Origin: Omphiscola glabra
Taxonomy: Eukaryota; Mollusca; Gastropoda; Lymnaeidae
DNA: 64,000 nt
NCBI GenBank assembly: GCA_964017045.1
Contig: OZ024795.1
Location: 28,186,366-28,250,365 of the forward strand
Direction: 5' to 3'
Part shown: positions 40,755-51,745 of the stretch, one piece after another
Layout: each line of letters opens with the position of its first letter
Numbering within the stretch: position 1 is the first letter of the stretch
Program-made: the position numbers and the translations under genes
Notes under the pieces: generated by a model
Told to the model about the DNA's origin: nothing
The model's database searches: none
What the model saw: only the letters and a program-made list of their open reading frames with translations

Positions 40755-41400
40755 TAATTATAGTTGATGAACAGATGTCAAATGACGTATCACCATTACA
40801 AGATCTTCACTGATATCTGAGCAATATTCATGTGCCAGTAATTTTGATTTTTTTTTCAGTTCATCTTGAGGAATCGATAGATACTTACATAGTAAGCTGA
40901 ACTGCTCAGCAGTGGCGTAGTGAGGGGGGGGGGAAGGGGGGCATCATGCCCCGGGCGCTACTCACAAAGGGGCGCCAAATGGTATATTTTACTATAATAT
41001 TGTATGGTTTTCGAATAGGGGGGGCGCTAAAAAGGTATTGGGGCGCTAAAAAGGTATTGTGCCCCGGGCGCGAGTTAAGCTCGATACGCCACTGCTGCTC
41101 AGACATCTTCAATGCAGCATTGAAACAAACGATGAGTCCACCAATCACATTATCCAATATGACATAGAAGATTGACTTTCATCCATTTCATCTTGTTCAA
41201 GCAAATCTTCTTTTTTCCGTAGCACCTTCATCGTGGAACCCTGGTTCTTTTGCGCTTTGCTTCCCCCCGAGTTTCATACAGTTTCACTTATATGCGCAAA
41301 TTAGAAGCAGCATTCTTAGCTTCGCTCCACATACTTTTCCAGCTGTTCCGAAGATTTATCAGTTCAGATTCCAAGCTTTTTTAAGTTGGACACTTCTGAA
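40755..41400 (-). pseudogene. hAT transposase relic (ZMYM1-like), split by a MITE
   Basis: Minus-strand reading gives AKNAASNLRI, then VILDNVIGGLIVCFNAALKMS, then after the 40910-41094 MITE EQFSLLCKYLSIPQDELKKK and EYCSDISEDLVMVIRHL, ending near 40760. The pattern F.VI.D..I..L..RF, a short gap, then F..L..Y....ELK...L...Y..D is the middle of ZMYM1-like/DUF4371 hAT transposases. Joining across the MITE and removing one target duplication restores an open frame, proving order of events. The hAT is otherwise broken by stops. Confidence 0.7.
40910..41094 (-). mobile_element. CAGTGGCGTA MITE, copy A, with 8-bp target duplication
   Basis: Ends CAGTGGCGTAGTGAG and GATACGCCACTG. The 8-bp direct repeat CTGCTCAG flanks it exactly (40902-40909 and 41095-41102), which puts the family in the hAT-type 8-bp class. 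Internal GCGCCCGGGGCA-type blocks face each other near both ends. Opposite orientation to copies B and C. Confidence 0.93.
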
Positions 41401-42767
41401 CTAAATCACCTTACTACCATTATCAATTGGAACTAATACAGTAGTATGTACCAAACAACAGACATTATCATAAAAATTAAGGATGTGTTATTAGACGAAG
41501 CTCCATTGATCCATTTTCTTCTTGTGGAAGTTAGATTAAATTCCAAGAGGTTTTCTAATGCTAATTTAATTAATGCCTTGCGGGTGGACTACAAAGGGCG
41601 TTGCACTTTCGAAAAGGGCTGACCGTCATGTGTTAGACATGGCATGTATAGAACAGCTGATACACTACCTCAAGATTTCCAATCGATGTGGATTAGAATT
41701 AAACAAGTTGTTAAAAGTTTGTACAGTTTCAAATTTATGTTACGTCTTTAGTAATACCTTCTGCAGAATACTTTCCCCTTAATTGTGTCGTATGCACATG
41801 GTCAAAATAAAGTTGTTTCTGACTGGTCAAGTCTTCTCGACAGTAAAACTTTATATTTTCCTGCCATGTTGACTGTATTGAATTATCCCTGCGCATGTCA
41901 ATCTGATAGTGGAATATCATATTTTTATATGTTTCTGCTATCACAATATGTGCTATGTCATATCATGTTTTATGGCTTGAGTCGACAAACTATAATAACC
42001 GTTCTAATATTTTATACTGGTTTTACACAACGTAAAGGAAATGTTGTTTGTTCAACACGGAAGGAATCTGGCGCGTAATCAAAAATAACAGCAAAATACA
42101 TTGAAGATTTTCTGTCCTCCCAAATAAGTTGATTTACAAGTGATGAACATTTAGCAATGGACTCCTTTTGGGGAATCGCACTGAGATAACGTACTTGAAA
42201 TCATTCTCCTTTTTCTTGGTACAAATGGTACAACTATTTCCTATTTTTAATTTTAAGGTCATTTTTTAAAACTATTTTTTATAAAATTTGTTTTCTTTGT
42301 AGTTCCATTCCGTAAAAGGAGTTTGAGTAATCCGATATTATATAGAACAAAAATATTTTCAAAAACCAATGATGTTAGAAACCTAAACATCTATACATTG
42401 ATGATTTTACATCTTTAAAATGAAAACAATAATTCTTTATCTGCTACGCATCTCACAGTTATTTATCTGAGCATTCCTTCTATATCCCCCACAATGTTTT
42501 CGAACGACAAGTCACGCTATCGCCGTCACGCTTTCGCACGATTAAATTCTCCTAAACACTATTTTACTCAGCTATTATCACCGGAACTAACTCGGTTCTT
42601 ACAAGTATAAACCACAGCCATTTTGAAATTTAGCTACCAGTTGGCAACATTTAAAATCATAAAAGGAACAATTATTCCGCGTTTCAACACACCTTTCCTT
42701 AAATTTCTATTAATGAAAAGTTTAGTTATATAATCGATTACATCTGTATAAAGATCAAGAATAACTG

Positions 42768-42869
42768 TCATTTAGGCCCGAGTCCAATAGCTTCCATTTC
42801 ACTGTACATTTGGCAGACGGCACAGGGACAACAGCATGACGTCACAAGACAGTCATCGGAAATGGTTCC
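42768..42869 (-). CDS. PLAC8/onzin-like protein, exon 3 (residues 154-186, stop)
   Basis: The last coding exon starts at 42869 after a CTTTTACACAG acceptor, in phase 0 with exon 2. It encodes GTISDDCLVTSCCCPCAVCQ, then MYSEMEAIGLGPK and a TGA stop at 42770-42768. The order G(T/S)I.DD, CCPC..CQM is the hallmark C-terminal half of the PLAC8 domain and confirms the reconstruction. Total length is 186 residues, longer than the roughly 110-residue vertebrate proteins because of the N-terminal tail. No AATAAA signal is obvious in the next 200 bases on the minus strand, so the transcript end is not placed. Confidence 0.88.
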   Translation of the reverse strand, partial: GTISDDCLVTSCCCPCAVCQMYSEMEAIGLGPK

Positions 42870-43009
42870 CTGTGTAAAAGAAAAGATCTATGTTGATGTT
42901 TTTGTGTTGAATGTGTTGCAACAATGTATAGAACCAGTCATGGTGAGATAGAGATTCGTAGAGGAGGGATTTGGGGAAAATGATTGAAGAAATGAGAGGA
43001 AGCTTGAAA

Positions 43010-43086
43010 TAGAAAGACAGGACAATAAAAGAAGAACAAGGTATGTGGACGCCTGACATAGAAGGACAGGATAATAAAAGAAGAAC
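43010..43086. repeat. Short tandem duplication, about 50-bp unit
   Basis: Two copies of GACAGGACAATAAAAGAAGA/GACAGGATAATAAAAGAAGA within PLAC8 intron 2. Confidence 0.7.
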
Positions 43087-43223
43087 GTTTTGGCTGAGAA
43101 ACAGACATTTTTAAAATCTATTTGTTGTTACTTGTTTTGTCGTGTGTGCTGAAGAAGACATTTAGCCGAAAAGTTCTGTAATTGTCCTTTTTTTTTCAAA
43201 CCCAAATATATCTTGTTCCAATA

Positions 43224-43954
43224 CACCTATACCTCGCTATACGGCCGCTCTTTATACGGCATTTCGCTTTACGGCCAACTTTAAATTATGGCACTTTTTC
43301 GGTTTACGGCCCACAATGTTTCATTATACGGCCAATAGATATCCTCTCTTTAGTTTCAGCTTCTCCCCTTAGGCGGCGCTGCTTTAGTAGTCTGCCTTAT
43401 TTCCTCTGCTATCCCACCTTGTTCATACAGTGGCGTAGCGAGCTTAACTCGCGCCCGGGGCACAATACCTTTTTAGCGCCCCCCCCCCACATTCGAAAAC
43501 CATACAATATTATATGTAAAATATACCATTGGCGCCCCTTTGTGAGTAGCGCCCGGGGCATGATGCCCCCCTTGCCCCCCTCGCTACGCCACTGTATTAA
43601 TATCCTGTGACTCAGTAAGTTGAGGTGTTTGTTTCAGTTTTGTTTGTTTGGATTAATTTGTGAATTTTATTTTATGTATAAATATGTGCATATGATTTCT
43701 TTTGTTTTTTAATTTATATGTTTATTTTTTTAATTTCTGTTTACTATTACAATGTTTTGTACTTTTATTTTTATAGGAAATGAAAAGAATAAAATGATTT
43801 AGGAACTAACGACTATATTATTTTATACAAAAATTAAAAAGGTCAAATTAAATTTGTATGGGTTTATATCAAAATTATTGATTCATTATACGGCTTTTCG
43901 CTTTACGGCCAAATTTTCCGGAACGTATCTAGGCCGCAAAGCGAGGTATGGGTG
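43224..43954. mobile_element. mariner/pogo-like non-autonomous element with TA duplication
   Basis: Left end CACCTATACCTCGCTATACG then GCC; right end is the inverse of CACCCATACCTCGCTTTGCG then GCC, 20 of 23 bases matching, flanked by TA on both sides. TACGGCC/TTTACGGCC words recur inside both ends. It lies in intron 2 of the PLAC8 gene and contains MITE copy B. No transposase frame. Confidence 0.85.
43428..43594 (+). mobile_element. CAGTGGCGTA MITE, copy B, nested
   Basis: Ends CAGTGGCGTAGCGAGC and CTCGCTACGCCACTG; flanking octamers TGTTCATA/TATTAATA match at 6 of 8. Inserted within the mariner-like element at 43224-43954. Confidence 0.92.
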
Positions 43955-44152
43955 TATTTATTTGTTTCTATTTACAGTGTCTTTTTATATATATATTCTG
44001 AAATTATTTAACCTTTTCAAAGTGCATTTTAATCTTTCAAAAAGATTTTCATTAACAAACTTGGCAGTCTGCTTATTGCGTCTCCTCGTGTGCACAAGTA
44101 ACCTGGCACTGGTACACCCCATTACTCTACGACATCCCGTTAAGCGCCATAC

Positions 44153-44289
44153 CTGTATTCCTCCAAGGATTCGAACCTTGAACCTGATTGCAGCGCCTGT
44201 TCCAGGAATGAAGGGGAGATAAATCTTGTCCCCCAGGCCATGAGCGATGTCACACATCATGCAGGGCACACGGAAACATGTGCAACAAA
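44153..44289 (-). CDS. PLAC8/onzin-like protein, exon 2 (residues 108-153)
   Basis: This 137-bp exon is bounded by a textbook acceptor (TTTTTCTTTTAG) and donor (CAG|GTATGG). It supplies two bases to complete the split codon of exon 1 (Phe108) and then 45 codons, ending in phase 0. It encodes the Cys-rich core: CCTCFRVPC at residues 109-117, then MMCDIAHGLGDK and RFKVRILGGIQ, aligning with the FCFPC.GCQVA and R.K.R..GGI.G segments of PLAC8/onzin proteins. The usual CPC is VPC here, so one Cys of the CCxxxxCPC motif is missing. Family membership is clear; the biochemical role is not known from sequence. Confidence 0.88.
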
Positions 44290-45605
44290 CTAAAAGAAAA
44301 AGAAGCCGTCGTTAACAACTCGGCACTAAATGTTATCAACACTTTTCTTTTTTTTTTTTTATGCAGAGTTCCTTCGAAAAGTGTATAATATCGCCTCGGA
44401 AATCTGTGAAGGGTCTAGGTAAGCCGTGAGGGCAATAAGGTTGCAGAGCACTGATCTACTCTATCTTCTTTTGATCTGCTCTACACTTAAGGACGGGTTG
44501 AGGCGAGAAGTGGAGACATGTCCTTGGATTAAATGGAGACTTATTGTTGGATTTAAGGGAGACTTATTGTTTGTTTTAGGGGAGAAATAGTTTTGCATTT
44601 AACATAATGTTAGATTTAGTGGAGTCATATTTTTTAATTTATTTACGTTGCTGCTAATCATCGTAAGTAGTGTTCGCATTTATTTTTTCTATTAACAGGA
44701 AACGTTTGTATATCCCTGAAAAGGAAACACTTATTGGAGAAGGTAGGCTACCCGCCCGGGCAAGTATCTGGTAAAAAATTATTTTACAAATTTAAAAAAA
44801 AACAACAAAAAAAAACATATTTGCAATTGGAATTTTGTTATTTTGATCTTCTGCAGTCATTAGCACCCGCTGTCGACTCCCGAATTCACACTAGCGCCTG
44901 TTTACTACGCCATTAGGTGCACGCGAGTCCAATGGCCAAGTATCAAGCTCCTTCGGGGGCCATGCAACTAACTTACTGTACAGTCGTCTGCTAACAATTA
45001 CCTCTGATCTCGCAAGAATGATTTGATATTTTTAAAAATAAAGTCTGTATGGTTTACTTTCTTTCGTTAAAAAGTTATGAGTTCAAAGGTCGACATGTCT
45101 TTCCAAAGCTCATAGTCATGGTATAGATAACATTTATGTTTACCAAGATTATCCAATTTAAAGGATGCAACAATCGAACAGATCAATGTAGAATATATTG
45201 AAATTAATGTACAACATAATAATGATGATGTTTTTATTGAAGTTTTATATCTGAAACGAAGTATACAAATCAATATCTTTACAACAACCATGGTGTTGGC
45301 CGGTGAACTTAATGACTCCCTCCCTGTAAGACATACATTTTATGAGGATCGATAGATACACTAGCATTTTATTTTTTTCAAATGGTGACAGGCCTAGATA
45401 TCAACATGTGTATTGACCCGCAAACTACAGTGCAATCACCAATGCAATCATCAATGCAATCACCATTACAATCCCCAGTGCAATCCATCACTACTCCTTA
45501 TAGCTACTTTAAAGATATATAATGATTCATCTCGTGAGGTCTCCGTACAGATAAAAATGTCATGGTTAACAGCCATTTAAAACAGATAACAAGTTCTAGA
45601 CTCAC

Positions 45606-45983
45606 ATGTTGAAAATGCTGGCCACCACCTAGGCGCCCTGTGTACTTCCTTAAACGAATCAAAGAGATCTCGTCCCCAGTCTCTGCTCCCTCCCTGTGAA
45701 CACCCGGGGGCGTGGGGTCTTGGTTCAGTCTGTAGTTTCACCTCTGTGTATATGTGATCTCCATCAACAAAGTCCTTCTCGTGGTCGGTGGGATACCCGG
45801 TGCCATTCGTCCACTGCTGGTTTTGGTAGGGGCTTGACGGTTGCGTGCATATGACATCCGGCTCCAGCTTTAAGTCGGCAGCCTTGTTGTCGGGAATAGG
45901 ATTTGCGTCAGAATCATTAGAACTCATGTCGATGACAATTCATCTCAGTCGTTGTTTTGGCTCAGTGTTGTCTGCAGTATATC
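45606..45983 (-). CDS. PLAC8/onzin-like protein, exon 1 (5'UTR plus residues 1-107)
   Basis: First recognised exon of a PLAC8-family gene; the CDS begins at the ATG ending at 45927. The exon is preceded by a strong acceptor (pyrimidine tract ending TTCCTTCCAG, exon base 1 at 45983). The 56 bases before the ATG have stops in all frames, so this is the start exon. A GTGAGT donor follows 45606, leaving one base of a split codon. Residues 1-80 are a polar, acidic, Pro/Gln-rich tail without a recognised domain. Residues 81-94 (SRDWGRDLFDSFKE) match the W..GLFDCF.D opening of the PLAC8 domain. Residues about 95-104 are extra relative to family members as I recall them and coincide with one 32-bp minisatellite unit. 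PLAC8 proteins are small Cys-rich, membrane-associated proteins; the substrate is unknown. A donor at GAA|GTACAC is possible but gives the wrong phase. Confidence 0.8.
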
Positions 45984-46904
45984 CTGGAAGGAAAAAGAAA
46001 TACAATTCTTAAAAGAATAGCCATAAAAAAACATTTTATCAAATTAACGAGAACTCAAAATCTTACAAACCTTTTTTTTAAGATTGCGATACCCAGTGGT
46101 TAGTAAGGCTAAGTTGTTCTGGGCGAATGCAAATGACACCCGCTCTTTAAGGCCATGGTATAAACGCACATTGTCTACATTTAAAATTATTTTAAAAATT
46201 TACATTGAGCCCAACGCCTCGAAAATAAGTGTACTTTTTTTTAAAGATAGAGAATGTGTTGTAATATCGGCAACGAGTCTATGTGCCACGTTTCTGCTCG
46301 GCAGGTTGACGGGAAGTGGGTCAATTAGCCATGCGAAGTTTTTGCTCCCCCTGCCAGCCAGCCACGAAAAAAAGCGAAGTTAACTTAAAAGCTTTAAAAA
46401 CATGTATTTCTTTTAATGCTCCACGCGAAACAAATGATGCCCTTAAGAGATACTATCTTCATAACATGCAGTCACCCACTCAGGAACATAGTTTTACTAT
46501 CTGTTGACTTGGGGATAAATGACAACAATCTTACGGATCTCCCTTCCACACACACACATCAATTATATAATATTTTTTTAAATAAAAATTAATCAAAGAC
46601 CACCAATGACTCTAAAAGCCTAGGTACCCCAAAGCTCCGTTGGAATCGCTCCGTTCTGGATAAAGGCTTTTTAAAAAAATGGTTGCACCAAAATAACTGA
46701 ACTTGAACTTCCCTCGAAGTCATTCAATATAAAACATAATTTTCTTTTTTCACTCTTTACCTTCTACAATTGACATTTTATTTAATTGCAGCTTTTGTAA
46801 GGGTATTTTGACCACATTTTCCAGACGCCATCTGTATTATAGGAGGAATGACCATGTCAGAATTGTTTGCGATCTGTTTTGGGGTTTTTCGCATTTGATC
46901 GACC

Positions 46905-47400
46905 CATTTACAAACATACATACCAACATAGTCATACTGATATTTATCTCGAGGGTCCTCCGTACTTTTAGACATGTCATAGCTAAATACCGGTTAAAAC
47001 AAATTACAGTTTCTAGACTCGCGTGTTTAAAATGCTGGTCAACACCTAGGCGCCCTGTGTACAACTTTGGCCACAACCAAGGTGCCCTGTGTATATCTTT
47101 AGACATTATCTAGGCGCCCTGTGAGCTTCTTTGGCCACCACCTAGGCGCCCTGTGTACATCTTTAGACATACCTAGGCGCCTGTGATCTTTTTTGGCAAC
47201 AACCTGGGCGCCCTGTGTACTTGTTGGCCACCATCTAGGCGCCATTTGTACATCTTTGGCGACCACTAAGTCGCCCTGTGTACATCTTTGGCAACCACCT
47301 AGGCGCCCAGTGTACAACTTTGGCCACCACCTAGGCGCCCTGTATACTTTTCTTAAAACGAAACAAAGATATTCCCGTACTTTGTTTCGTTCATTTTTTT
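46905..47400 (-). pseudogene. Decayed duplicate of PLAC8 exon 1 3' end and intron 1
   Basis: Minus-strand sequence from about 47390 (GGGAATATCTTTGTTTCG) matches the end of PLAC8 exon 1 (GACGAGATCTCTTTGATTCG). The match resumes after a minisatellite at 47030 (CCAGCATTTTAAACACGCGAG versus CCAGCATTTTCAACATGTGAG) and continues about 110 bp into intron 1. The GTGAGT donor has become GCGAGT. A 65-codon open frame at 46975-46778 lies in this duplicated intron DNA and is therefore not a gene. No copy of exon 2 or 3 was found, so this is a partial tandem duplication. Confidence 0.7.
47028..47353. repeat. 32-bp minisatellite derived from a PLAC8 exon segment, about 10 units
   Basis: Degenerate units of about 32 bp with core CACCTAGGCGCCCTGTGTAC, spaced by TTTGGCCA-like sequence. 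A single unit of the same sequence sits inside PLAC8 exon 1 at 45618-45650. The array lies inside the duplicated exon copy. Confidence 0.85.
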
Positions 47401-47674
47401 TTCTAACTTGAGTGCATTTACTCCCCTTTTTTAGATAAATTGACTGTGCGACTATTTGGATATGCGACATGAGATAGTCTGAGTGAGTTAGAGTTTTGGC
47501 TAAAGTATATTCAACCATGATCTACGTGAAAGTTTATTAAAAAACTCTTTGTCACATTCTGATCATTGTATCAGGTGAAACGTGGTTTTACTGTGGGCAT
47601 CCAAGCAAAGAAATACTACGGCTATGTGAATATAGTCAATGTAGTTTCTGCTAAGAGAATAAAACTTTGTAATG

Positions 47675-47760
47675 AAAAACTTTGCTAAGCCCATGGATTA
47701 ATCGTATTAGAAGCCCATGCATTAATCGCATTAGAAGCCCATGCATAAATCACAGAGAAA
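47675..47760. repeat. About 27-bp tandem repeat, 3 units
   Basis: AAGCCCATGCATTAATCGCA units. Confidence 0.8.
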
Positions 47761-48361
47761 ATATGAGAAATTTAAGACTTTGCTAACTAATTATCATTCT
47801 TTAAAAAGAAAAAAAAAGAAAAATCTAGTTTATGAAGTATTTTTATGTTTAATAAATGTTCAAATATATTTATATTTCAACATTTACATTTAATTCTTTA
47901 ATAATCTATACCATAGAGTGTCATGGAAAGTTTCAGTCTGATAATGCTTATGGGATACGACAGGTCTGATTTAGGGTCTCAAGTGAGCGGTGACAGAAAC
48001 AAGTGTGAGAAGGACTGGTTCAAACTTACTTTAAAAATCTTCCAATACGACACAGGCCGGGTCCATTTTTAGGCAAAGAATTGAATGAGTCTGAAAGCCT
48101 TCTTAATGTGATTGTAGTCGTTCGAAGGAGCCTAGAAAAAAACAACAAATAAAGCTGGAACCAGTTGAAAATTCACCACTCTTTGAAATTTTGTTAAATA
48201 ATTTTATTTAAACGCCATACATAATGTATGGTGCTTTTGTACAACCCGTCAAAACACAAAAGCCTTTTTAATTAATTTGTTTCAATAGAGTACATGGCTT
48301 TGACGCCTTGCTATATGTAAATTATCATCATGATGTTTAATATACTGACACTACTTAATGG

Positions 48362-48568
48362 TAGTGGTCGGCAAATCGCAGCTCTCGAGCCGCATGCGGC
48401 TCTTAAACGACCTGAGTACGGCTCGGCCAGTCGGCCACAAATCGGTTTTGACTCCGCAAAAAATGGTTCTTGGTACGTTCTTGACATTAAATTTGATTAT
48501 CAAAAAAAAATTTAATGGTCCTGCTGCTGATTTTGCGCTCTTTTGTCTAATGAGTTTGCCGACCACTG
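48362..48568. mobile_element. hAT MITE (CAGTGGTCGGCAAA family), copy 1
   Basis: Left end TAGTGGTCGGCAAATCGCAG, then GAGCCGCATGCGGCTCTT; right end ATGAGTTTGCCGACCACTG. The TCGGCAAA terminus with an adjacent GCGGCTC palindrome is typical of hAT/Charlie elements. No clear target duplication remains. Confidence 0.85.
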
Positions 48569-48883
48569 GTATATAAGAATCCCATAAATTAATACATTAA
48601 ATACAGCTTATTTTAAACTAAGCACTTGCCTCTCCTCTCGCCAAGATCTCTCTCGGTCAAACTGAAAACTTGCTAGTCCTGCTTTGTTAAATTATAGTTG
48701 GAACCCCAAAGCTCCTGAATAACATTAAATTCCTTAATAGCGGTTCTAACAAAACTGTTTTCTTAACTATAAATTGTGTTTAGTTATTAAATGCAACGAG
48801 TGATACATTCTTTTTTTTAAAACTGTAAATAATTGCTCATTCGCGCAGTATGTGGATCAAAGATTCTCCCTATACTATTGCCC

Positions 48884-48928
48884 ATCGGCTATATTTATGA
48901 AAGTTGATTACATTCGTTTCGCTATAAT

Positions 48929-48979
<51 letters not shown>

Positions 48980-49107
48980 TTTAAAATATTTTTTTTTGAT
49001 TATAGCGAAACGAATGTAATCAACTTTCATAAATATAGCCGATTGCCCATCGGCTATATTTATGAAAGTTGATTACATTCGTTTCGCTATAATCAAAAAA
49101 TATTTTA
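48884..49107. repeat. Inverted-direct triplication around a 47-bp poly-A run
   Basis: A segment of about 50 bp (ATCGGCTATATTTATGAAAG through CGCTATAATCAAAAAA) occurs forward at 48884, inverted ending at 49043 and forward again at 49049. Forty-seven A residues lie at 48930-48976 between the first two. Copies are essentially identical. It could be a template-switch event or an assembly error at the homopolymer. Confidence 0.9.
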
Positions 49108-51221
49108 AAAAATGAAGCGCTTAAAAGTAATTCCGTACTCACAAAATGTTAATTTTATTTTTCGAATTTCAAAATCAGTAAACACATTCTGCTCAGGTGA
49201 TAGGAATTCAAGATTGTGCTAAAGGGAAATGAAAGTGTTTTAATGCGTTAATGTGAAATCAAGCTATCAGTAATTAACAATGTTTTTCGAAGGTTCCAAG
49301 CATTGGGAAAAAAATCATTTGTGCGAAAGTAATACTCAACATAATATGTAGGACAGAAAGGTCGTTAAAAATTTAAAAACAATTTGTTTGACCTTCCGTT
49401 CATCTCATTGTGAAGTATAATAGAGACTTTATCATGTTTAGCCACAATTATCATATCAAAAGTATCAGCTTACGTTTCTTGTTGCGAGCATTACATCAAG
49501 GTCTTGTGCTCAGGCAAGTTCTCACTCACTAAAATAACATTAGTTTAATTTATAAATATGACCCCACCCCCAACCACTAAAACCATCTCATTACTTCAAA
49601 ATCAAAGTTAAAAGTTAAAAAAAACTACTAATAATAACTCCACATCACAACATTTGAGTCATTTAATATCAGAGTGTCCATTAAACCCATCCGGATAAAA
49701 CAGTGATATATTTCAAGAAGGAAAAGAAAACATGAAAAAACAAATAAAGCCGTTGTGTGACTTTTGGAGGCTCCCCTGCCACTTTTTCGTTTGGTGACCC
49801 CACTGCATTCAAAATTGATAGTTTTATTTGTACATTTCCCAAGCCCAATACCGCCGCAATGAGGCATCACTTGAAACAAAATAAGTCCTTAGACGGTAAT
49901 AATTAACGTAAAGATTGTGGGAGACTGCCGTCTTTAAAATTGCGTATGGGATAAATCGAATACAAAGTACAATGTCATCTAATTGGTTCAGTGCATGAGC
50001 GGTCAAAAGAATTAAACAAAGATTCCTTTATATGTCGGTTGTAACATCAAAATAATTTTAATGTGTATATTTCTACCCCCTCTTTATTAAAAACCAAAAG
50101 ACTTGGTATCGTTTGGTCTCATGTTACTAGACTACTCGTCAGTGCATCTATAACTTTTTCTTTGGAAAAAATCATAATTGAGTCAAGGCCTTTAGGGCTA
50201 CGGGCACAGTCGCAAAGCCTACATATGAAGCCATAGCCAGAGTCTTGAGAAAGAGGTGGTCTTAAGGGAGGACAAAATTTAGCCACAATTATCGTAAATA
50301 GGCCTTTATCCCGTAGCACTGGTATGGGGATGGCAGTCCACCCCACGGGCTGTAAAATGGGTTTGTGGAGGGATTTTTGGTCAAAAGCAGCGAAAATAAA
50401 CGTAATGAATGAGACGCAGAGAGTATTATGATGATGAAGATGTAAATTCAAGTATAAGCCAAAATGTATCCCTGCATTTTTAATTATCAACTATTATTTA
50501 TTTATTTATTTCATTTGGGGGGGGGGGGGGCCTGAAACCCTCCCCCAACCCCACCCCTCTTTAAATCGATTTTAGGCTCGCAACAAGGACCGGTTTTCCC
50601 GGTATGGTCAACCTATTTAACAAAGGTTTTTTTCAATCTCAAACTGCTTGATATGACAATAAGAGGAGACGGGGGCAAGATGTAAACTGCCTACGTGCCT
50701 TTCGGAGTCTTAATGCGGCCCTGGTTTCAGGGCCCATGCGACGGCTATTATGACCCCGTTAAGGGACAGGTCGCACGCCTTAAGTAACGAAGAAACAGGT
50801 CTGGCCTGGTTGTAGGTCCTACAATTGCTGGTTGTACGAGATTCGTGTTGTTTAATGAAAAATACGTGACATTTAGCTAACATGTTTCTAAGTGTCCTCC
50901 AATTTTTAGAATTCTTCATGCGTAACAAATTGACAGGTTGTGGTCAAAGGACACGAGCGTAAAATAGGTCACACAAAAAAAAGGACATAAAGATAGGCGG
51001 CACTGGATTCTCGATTAATAACCTAAAATCTGTCTGATATCCGTGTAACGATTTAATGATAAAACTACCTCCCATCTAATTTTGTTTTCAAGGTAAGAAC
51101 CCTCTTGATCCTGGTCCATTCCGACTGAACATTGTGATGTGTTGTGAGAAGCTGATGTCGCCTTGAAAGATACCTACAATTACACGACATCGTCCCTTTA
51201 GAGTTTGGATTAGTAGTACCA
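49108..51221. other. Spacer, no gene recognised
   Basis: Minus-strand frames at 49628-49879, 50119-50490 and 50710-50928 have no recognisable domain. G run at about 50517-50531. Confidence 0.5.
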
Positions 51222-51380
51222 TGTGTCAGCGTACCAATGACGTGGGCTGATTGTTTGTAATTAGTGGTGTCATTTGGTAGGTGCGTAGTGCACCAATGAC
51301 ATGTGCTGGTTTCTTGTAATTAGGGATGTCATTTGGTAGGTGCGCAGGGCACCATTGACACGTGCCGGTTACTTGTAAAA
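51222..51380. repeat. Degenerate tandem repeat of about 65 bp, 2.5 units
   Basis: Repeated CACCAATGAC.TG.GCTG and TGTCATTTGGTAGGTGCG blocks. Confidence 0.75.
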
Positions 51381-51611
51381 AGTTTATAATAAAAAGTTAT
51401 TAAAATGAATGCAAAGTCAACAAATAACCGACTGAGTGGCGTTGATTATTTTTTCAAATGTCGTCCAACTGAGATGTTGCTGTTGTTTTTATTGTCGTTT
51501 TCCTTGAAGATTCTGTCGTTGTTGTTGATAGACATATATCAACTGTATACAAAACTACGGTAATAATCCAAAATAGAAAGTGAAGTGGAATAGGTTATAT
51601 GTTAATGATTG

Positions 51612-51745
51612 GTTGTCCAATAGTAGAATGTCTGTCTCGTGGGTCAAAGGTCCGGAAAATAGTAGAATGTCTGTCTCGTGGGTCAAAGGTCCGAAAAATA
51701 GTAGAATGTCTGTCTCGTGGGTCAAAGGTCCGGAAAATAGCAAAC
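51612..51745. repeat. 39-bp tandem repeat, about 3 units
   Basis: TAGTAGAATGTCTGTCTCGT then GGGTCAAAGGTCCGGAAAA; a multiple of 3, so it is open on both strands. Confidence 0.92.

Noticed and set aside
44165..44185. tRNA/SINE B-box match (GGTTCGAATCC) on the minus strand
   Set aside because: It lies inside PLAC8 exon 2 and encodes conserved residues; no A-box or cloverleaf around it.
46778..46975. 65-codon minus-strand frame starting MSKSTEDPRD with a good GTATGT donor after it
   Set aside because: Its DNA is a duplicate of PLAC8 intron 1 (compare ATGACATTTTTATCTGTACG at 45.5 kb), so the frame is coincidental.
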